Source of the DNA: CBDFGQ01 sp965247295
GTDB lineage: Bacteria > Chloroflexota > Dehalococcoidia > Lucifugimonadales > JAGWBF01
Length of the DNA stretch: 64,000 nucleotides
Direction: 5' to 3'
Assembly: GCA_965247295.1 (NCBI GenBank)
Contig: CBDFGQ010000006.1
Location: 434,001 to 498,000, forward strand
Shown: positions 59,158-64,000 of the stretch, one piece after another
Layout of the letters: the number at the start of each line of letters is the position of its first letter
Position numbering within the stretch: the first letter of the stretch is position 1
The notes under the pieces: model-generated
Databases searched by the model: none
Seen by the model: only the letters and a program-made list of their open reading frames with translations
What the model was told of the DNA's origin: nothing
Program-made: the position numbers and the translations under genes

Positions 59158-61632
59158 TTACTTCTCTCCCCCGGCTACTCCTACCGGTTGCCTCTTGGGC
59201 TCTGGCGTAAACAGGTCCATCCTCCTGCCAAAGGGAGTGAGGGCGAGGATTTGGAGCAAGTTACGGCTCACCATAATGGCGGTAAACATGCTAACAATCA
59301 CCCCTATCAGCAGGGTAACGGCGAATCCGGTCACTACGGGAGTCCCCCCTCCCAGCCTGGACCCGAACAGGAAGAGGATGAGGCCCGTGATGATGGTGGA
59401 GACGTTGCTGTCCCGGATGGCCACCCAAGCCCGGCGGAACCCCACTTCCATGGAGGAGGTCAGGCTGCGACCGGTCCTCAGCTCCTCCTTCATCCGCTCG
59501 AATATAAGGATATTGGCGTCCACGGCAAACCCGATGGACAGGACAATTCCGGCGATGCCCGAGAGGGTAAGGGTGATTGGTATCATCTTAAATATGGCCA
59601 GGACTATGACGCCGTATATAAGCAGCGAGGCCCCCGCCACGAGCCCGGCCGCGCGATAGTAAGCCACCATGAACACCAGCACCAGCCCCAGGCCCACGAG
59701 TCCCGCGATCAGGCTCTTGCGCAGAGAGTCGGCGCCAAGAAGGGCGTCCACCGTCCCCTCCCGGATGAGGGACAGGGGCACGGGCAGGCGCCCAGACTCC
59801 AGCTGTATGGCCAGTGTGCGGGCCTCCTCCCTGGTAAAGCGGCCCGTGATCCTGGTGCGGCCGTCGGGGCTGTGGCCGCTCACCACCGGCGCGGTGATCT
59901 GTCGGTCATCGAGGAAGATGGCGATCCTCTTTAGCTGGTCGCCCACCAGGCGCCTGGTGACGTCGCTCCAGATTGCGGCGCCCCGGCCGCGGAAGTGAAG
60001 GACGACCTCATGCTCGTTGGTGGTGGGGTCACTGCCCGGGAATGCCCTGGCCAGGTCCCGCCCCGTGAGCCCCAGGTCCTTGTCCACATACCGTCCATCT
60101 CCACCCAACTCGATCGGCCTACACGCGCCGGGATTGATTTGCACCTCCGCCAGGGTCACAAGACATTCCCGTTCCTTGAACACCAGCTCCGCAGTCTGTC
60201 CTATCAGTTGCTTGGCTTCCTCGATACCCCCCGTGGCCTGGAAGACGACGATCTCCCCTATCTCGGCCTCCAGAGCGTCCTGAATCTCGTCCCGGACTTC
60301 CGTAGTCACGGCGTCGTCGGCGCGGATGATAAAGCTGCCTCCGCCCCTATCCTGTACTGTGAAATCGGAGTGGCCGAGCTCCGTGATCAACTCGGCCAGC
60401 CTCGATTCGCTTGGCGGGGGTGGGAAAATAACCGTAATGGCCTGGGGGTCCCCTTCGCTGGCTTCGAACTCGGTGCCCGGCGCCAGGCGTTCCACCAGGT
60501 CCCCAAGCGCGGCCACGTCTTCCTGCGCCACGGCCGCGTTCGTCCGTATGATGTAGCTGGTCCCGCCAGCCGGCGAAGGGGCGGAGCCCGTGTATCCCAT
60601 CCCCTCCAAGGCGTTCACTATCTCGAATAGCATGCTGGGTATGCTCTGGAACGCGACGTCAATGGCGGAGCCCCCGATGCCCGGCAGCTGGACGATTATA
60701 CGGTCCTCACCCAGGGTCTGAATTATGGGCTCGGTGGTACCCAGCGCGTTGATCCGCCGTTGAATGATGTCCACCACACCCTTCATATCGTCGGGTTTGG
60801 GCTCGTTTATGGTAGGCAAATAGCCTCCGACCCCGATGGGAGCCAGGCGGCCTGCCATCACCGTACGGAGTTCCGCCGCCGCCAAGTCATCCAATGTCAG
60901 CTCCCCGATGGTGTAGCTCGTCTGGGAAGGACTCTCTATGGTGGCCTCATCGTGGCCGGCGTCCCCCAGAACGACGCGCAGCTCTTCCTCATCCAGAGCA
61001 TCCCGGAACGTTACATCAAGTGTTCCATCGTCGATGTCCAGGGACTGGAGGGGAGACAGGTCCTCTAAAGCCGTGCGAAGTCGGTCCTGCGACGCCTCCT
61101 CCAGGAGCAGCGGGGCGATGGTCAAAGCCCTATCGTCTCCACTCACTACGGTAGCATCGGGGTATCCCGCCCTCTCCAGCGCCCTGTGCAGTTCGTCCAG
61201 GCCGGGGGCACGTAGAAAGGTAACGGTCACTGCCCTGTCTCCGGTCCCGAAGGTGTTTACGGGGGCCACACTGTCGAGGTCTTGGCGCAGTCGCGCTAGC
61301 TCCGCATCGAGGAAAGAGATGCCGGCGACGGAGAACCGCCTCTTGGCGATGGTGGCGCTCCTCTGGTCGCGTTCGTCCAACAGGGTGCGGAGGTCGGACT
61401 CCAGTACCTCATCCTCGAACGTTACCTGTACCTGGTCCGGGAGGTTCGCCTGATACATCAGGTGGCTGCCACCTTTAAGGTCCAGACCCAGGGTCAGGCC
61501 CAAGGGACCGGAGCCGGTCCTATCGAGGTCGATCAAGGGAATGTGTACATCGCGGAAGCTCAAGGCCGCCAGAGACAGCGCGACGATGACCGCGATCAGT
61601 ATAAATACCCTGAAGCCTCTCCTGCGCAGCAC
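59158..61632 (-). CDS. secD: Protein translocase subunit SecD, unusually long (824 residues)
   Basis: An N-terminal helix (FILIAVIVALSLAALSF) carries GLDLKGGSHLMY (~49-61). The periplasmic region is expanded to ~560 residues and holds four repeated modules at about 134-172, 204-242, 335-364 and 398-437, each a strand, a helix with ELxxALxxxG, and a SYxI-type strand, similar to a segment of the SecF partner. Standard SecD blocks follow: LALQL-type repeats, GRFTREEARTLAIQLESGRLPVPL, AGIVLSIGFAVDANILIFERMKEELRTGRSL. Typical SecD is 400-600 residues, so this is clearly enlarged. It co-works with the adjacent SecF. Confidence 0.93.
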   Translation of the reverse strand: MLRRRGFRVFILIAVIVALSLAALSFRDVHIPLIDLDRTGSGPLGLTLGLDLKGGSHLMYQANLPDQVQVTFEDEVLESDLRTLLDERDQRSATIAKRRFSVAGISFLDAELARLRQDLDSVAPVNTFGTGDRAVTVTFLRAPGLDELHRALERAGYPDATVVSGDDRALTIAPLLLEEASQDRLRTALEDLSPLQSLDIDDGTLDVTFRDALDEEELRVVLGDAGHDEATIESPSQTSYTIGELTLDDLAAAELRTVMAGRLAPIGVGGYLPTINEPKPDDMKGVVDIIQRRINALGTTEPIIQTLGEDRIIVQLPGIGGSAIDVAFQSIPSMLFEIVNALEGMGYTGSAPSPAGGTSYIIRTNAAVAQEDVAALGDLVERLAPGTEFEASEGDPQAITVIFPPPPSESRLAELITELGHSDFTVQDRGGGSFIIRADDAVTTEVRDEIQDALEAEIGEIVVFQATGGIEEAKQLIGQTAELVFKERECLVTLAEVQINPGACRPIELGGDGRYVDKDLGLTGRDLARAFPGSDPTTNEHEVVLHFRGRGAAIWSDVTRRLVGDQLKRIAIFLDDRQITAPVVSGHSPDGRTRITGRFTREEARTLAIQLESGRLPVPLSLIREGTVDALLGADSLRKSLIAGLVGLGLVLVFMVAYYRAAGLVAGASLLIYGVIVLAIFKMIPITLTLSGIAGIVLSIGFAVDANILIFERMKEELRTGRSLTSSMEVGFRRAWVAIRDSNVSTIITGLILFLFGSRLGGGTPVVTGFAVTLLIGVIVSMFTAIMVSRNLLQILALTPFGRRMDLFTPEPKRQPVGVAGGEK

Positions 61633-61638
61633 CCTCTC

Positions 61639-63174
61639 CTAAGCTCCCCCGCTCGTCGCGCTTGGGCTGGCAGTCTCCATGGCACGGAGTCGCCGCCGGG
61701 CCCAGTCCAGTGCGTCCTTAAGGGTATCCACCTCGCCCGCAGCCTGTGCGTCCCGCACCCCCTCCAGCAGATCGCCTATAAGGGGGCCGGGGGACAGCTT
61801 CAACTCCCCCATCAGGTCATGACCGGTGATCAACCTGGGCATCCTCACCGGGCCCTGCTCCTGGGTTCCGACCTCGAGTACGTGGGCGACGATCGTGATG
61901 TGGCGGTACCATCCGCCCATATCCAGTTCGGGTCCCCTTGCGGCGAGGTGGTCGCCCAGGCTCAGGTAAAGGGTGTCAACCGCCACGTCCCCCACGTCCC
62001 TGAAGTACCGGTAGACCGCCCTGGGAGTGGGCAAGTCCGCCCCATGGCTCATCTGGAGGGGTCGAAGGTGGTTTTCCACCATCCCGTGAATCATTTCCAC
62101 TCCCCGGTTGCTCAAACGCAGCCGGCCTAATATGTCTCCACACATGGAGGCGCCAAGGGTATGATGGCCCAGAAAGCGGGTCCGGCCCCCAGCATCCACC
62201 ATCTTGGACTGAGGCTTGGCTATATCGTGGAGGAGACCGCCCAGCTTCAGAACGGTACGTCGAGTGTGCCCGTCGCATACCTCTTGGGAGAAGTGCTCCT
62301 CCGTGTCCTCGGTCCAGGGTACGATCAGGGAAACCAGGTCCCTGTTGGCCCGGGTGGTGATCCGCTCCACGGCCTCTACCGTGTGGATGGAGTGTCCGAA
62401 GACATCCCAGTAGTGTTCCTTGGGCTGTTCGACCCCTTTTGTAATGCCAAGCTCAGGAATTATACAGCAGAGGAGCCTCAGCCTGTCTAGCAGTTCCAGG
62501 TGATTATTGGCGCCATCTAGGGACAGCAGGCCCAGGAACTCGTCCCGCACACGCTCGGCTGCCGTTGAGGATATGAGGTGCGCCTGCTGGGAGATAAGCC
62601 CGGCGGTGGCGGATTCGATGCGAAACCCCAAAGTGGCAGCCAGACGCACGGCCCGCAGCAGGCGGACGGGGTCATCCTGGAATATCGATGGTCCGATGGC
62701 CCGGATGGTGCGGCCTTCCAGGTCCCTCCTGCCTCCAAAAGGGTCCAGGAGCCGGCTCTCCCATCCGGGCGTAGCCCAGTCGTCTACGGCGAGGGCCATC
62801 GCGTCCACGCTAAAATCACGTCTGGGCAGGTCCTCCTGAATGCCGTCCCCTATTTCAGCCAGGTCTACCGTCCACTTTCCATCTTCGGCAGAGGGGACAA
62901 CCACCCGGCAGACCCTCGGCGCCTGAGCCCCGGAAGGTGGCACCCCGTTGGCACGCCCTAGGGGGACCACCGACCCGCCGAACAGGTTGCCCAGCCCTTC
63001 CGCAAGCGAACGGGCGTTGCCCTGGACGGCTATGTCTATGTCCCTGGTCGGTACGTTTCGCAGCGCGTCCCTGAGGTAACCGCCCACTAGGAAAGCCGGC
63101 ACAGAACGCCCCAGGAAATACGACTTTAGCTCACTAAGAATGGTGAGAATCTCAGAGGGTAGACTTGTCTTCAC
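61639..63174 (-). CDS. cca: CCA tRNA nucleotidyltransferase / poly(A) polymerase family with HD domain
   Basis: A 511-residue protein. The nucleotidyltransferase domain has FLVGGYLRDALRNVPTRDIDIAVQG with the catalytic DxD pair near 45-47. The RRDFSVDAMALA, EDLPRRDFS and DDPVRLLRAVRLAATLGFRIE blocks are typical of class II CCA-adding/poly(A) polymerases. A C-terminal HD domain has KLGGLLHDIAKPQSK. It most likely adds or repairs the CCA end of tRNAs; poly(A) polymerase activity cannot be excluded. It starts 66 bases after def. Confidence 0.92.
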   Translation of the reverse strand: MKTSLPSEILTILSELKSYFLGRSVPAFLVGGYLRDALRNVPTRDIDIAVQGNARSLAEGLGNLFGGSVVPLGRANGVPPSGAQAPRVCRVVVPSAEDGKWTVDLAEIGDGIQEDLPRRDFSVDAMALAVDDWATPGWESRLLDPFGGRRDLEGRTIRAIGPSIFQDDPVRLLRAVRLAATLGFRIESATAGLISQQAHLISSTAAERVRDEFLGLLSLDGANNHLELLDRLRLLCCIIPELGITKGVEQPKEHYWDVFGHSIHTVEAVERITTRANRDLVSLIVPWTEDTEEHFSQEVCDGHTRRTVLKLGGLLHDIAKPQSKMVDAGGRTRFLGHHTLGASMCGDILGRLRLSNRGVEMIHGMVENHLRPLQMSHGADLPTPRAVYRYFRDVGDVAVDTLYLSLGDHLAARGPELDMGGWYRHITIVAHVLEVGTQEQGPVRMPRLITGHDLMGELKLSPGPLIGDLLEGVRDAQAAGEVDTLKDALDWARRRLRAMETASPSATSGGA

Positions 63175-63240
63175 AAGCGTGGTGCGGTGGCCGGGAGCTG
63201 CCGGCCGACCTGAAGCATCCGCCGGCCGCGCCTCCCATCT

Positions 63241-63771
63241 CTATCCGGTATACCCAGCCTCAACGGGTGTCTCTTCAGGTTGTTGCTCGCTCTCCTCTTC
63301 GGGCTCTTCTTTCCACAGTTTGTCCCTATCCACCAAGCGGTCGATGTAAAGGACACCATCGAGGTGGTCGATTTCATGCTCCAGGGCCTGGGCCAGCAGC
63401 TCTTCTCCCTTGACGCGCACCGGCTTGCCCCGGCGGTCCAGGCCCTTGGCCCGCACCTTGACCGAGCGCCGGACGAGGCCACGATACCCTGGTATACTCA
63501 AACACCCCTCCTCCACCTCTCGTTCACCCTCACGGCGCACTATCTCAGGGTTGATGAATACCCTCGGTTCCTCATCCTCGGGTAGCTGAAGGACGATGAC
63601 GCGCTGTAAAACACCCACCTGGTTTGCGGCGAGACCGACTCCATACGAATCGTGCATCGTCTCTATCATGTCGTCTATCAACCTTTGAAGGGAGGCGTTA
63701 ACGGCACCAACCCGTTTGGCCCTCTGCCTGAGCATGGGATCGGGAACGAGGCGCATGGGGAGAACAGACAC
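63241..63771 (-). CDS. def: Peptide deformylase
   Basis: A 176-residue metallohydrolase removing the N-formyl group from new proteins. All three motifs are present: GVGLAANQ (45-52), EEGCLSIP with the metal ligand Cys90, and QALEHEIDHLDG with His132, Glu133 and His136. The last ~20 residues are acidic and family-atypical. GTG at 63771 is the start with a weak ribosome-binding site; an ATG six codons in is an alternative. priA lies upstream on the same strand. Confidence 0.96.
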   Translation of the reverse strand: MSVLPMRLVPDPMLRQRAKRVGAVNASLQRLIDDMIETMHDSYGVGLAANQVGVLQRVIVLQLPEDEEPRVFINPEIVRREGEREVEEGCLSIPGYRGLVRRSVKVRAKGLDRRGKPVRVKGEELLAQALEHEIDHLDGVLYIDRLVDRDKLWKEEPEEESEQQPEETPVEAGYTG

Positions 63772-63898
63772 TCTCTTTATCCTCTCGGGCCGATTCGAGG
63801 CGCTATGTGCCTAACGACTTTACCCCTGGTGCTTTGATTATAGTCATAGGGCGCGCGACATGTAAAGGATTCGGGGCTGAGGCAACTGGGAGTTAGGC

Positions 63899-64000
63899 TT
63901 ATAGGACCGAGACTGGGTCTACGTCCACCACGCAGTCCTGAGGGACACTGACACCCTCTAGAAATGTGTGCAGGTCGCTGCCGCGGAGCAAGATGTGCCA
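63899..64000 (-). CDS. priA: Primosomal protein N' (PriA), C-terminal end only
   Basis: The frame entering from the right edge reads WHILLRGSDLHTFLEGVSVPQ and ends DVDPVSVL before a TAA at 63901-63899. The DVDPVSxL end and WHLLLRG-type strand are the conserved C-terminus of PriA helicase. The order priA-def is common in bacteria. The rest of the gene is outside the window. Confidence 0.8.
   Translation of the reverse strand, partial: WHILLRGSDLHTFLEGVSVPQDCVVDVDPVSVL

Overview
The window looks like a chromosomal segment of a high-GC, Chloroflexota-like bacterium, most plausibly a Dehalococcoidia or SAR202-type lineage. This is inferred from three luciferase-like flavin monooxygenase (LLM) paralogs, tandem DHA2 MFS pumps, GrdB/PrdB-type reductase genes, a large FG-GAP/LamG surface protein and dispersed repeat units of a kind I associate with environmental Chloroflexota. 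No rRNA, tRNA or CRISPR array was seen. Core genes (purF-purM-purH, trpS, holA, ychF, secD-secF, cca, def, the end of priA, nfo) are interleaved with accessory genes.

Layout. 1-4.4 kb: a frameshifted TPP enzyme and a B12-binding radical SAM gene (minus), then two coiled-coil proteins (plus). 4.6-11.4 kb (plus): two LLM oxidoreductases, two MFS pumps and a PrdB/GrdB-like gene with an in-frame TGA that reads as selenocysteine. 11.6-19 kb: two tiny genes with good Shine-Dalgarno sites, a quinone reductase, a glycosyltransferase and a purine operon. 19-23 kb: a giant repeat protein. 23-29 kb (minus): IMPase, trpS, a beta-ureidopropionase-like nitrilase, an LLM enzyme and a dihydropyrimidinase. 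29-44 kb (minus): a signalling region with an OmpR-type regulator, a DAACS-like transporter, a cluster of small proteins, an anti-sigma/sigma pair whose sigma gene is split by an IS5-family element, and a histidine kinase/receiver/FlaH-like ATPase cluster. 44-56 kb (plus, with holA on minus): PHP phosphoesterase, OppD-like ATPase, YchF, SelB, NurA, an unknown protein, HerA and a leucine/glutamate-type dehydrogenase. 56-64 kb (minus): CDGSH protein, zincin, endonuclease IV, SecF, SecD, CCA transferase, peptide deformylase and the PriA C-terminus.

The main functional link is between the predicted selenoprotein at 10.6-11.4 kb and the selB gene at 49.2 kb. SelB is the dedicated elongation factor for UGA-directed selenocysteine insertion, so the host very probably decodes UGA as Sec at suitable sites. 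The second notable system is the kinase/receiver cluster at 38-44 kb, which ends in RecA-fold ATPases resembling archaellar FlaH/KaiC: one copy is fused to a receiver domain, and the other is the same architecture split into two pieces.

Several genes carry single-base frameshifts or stop codons (TPP enzyme, coiled-coil gene, giant repeat protein, FlaH-like copy, OppD at a 13-C run, sigma gene, a small gene, a binding-protein gene). Some may be real decay or slippage, others assembly error; read-level checks would separate these.
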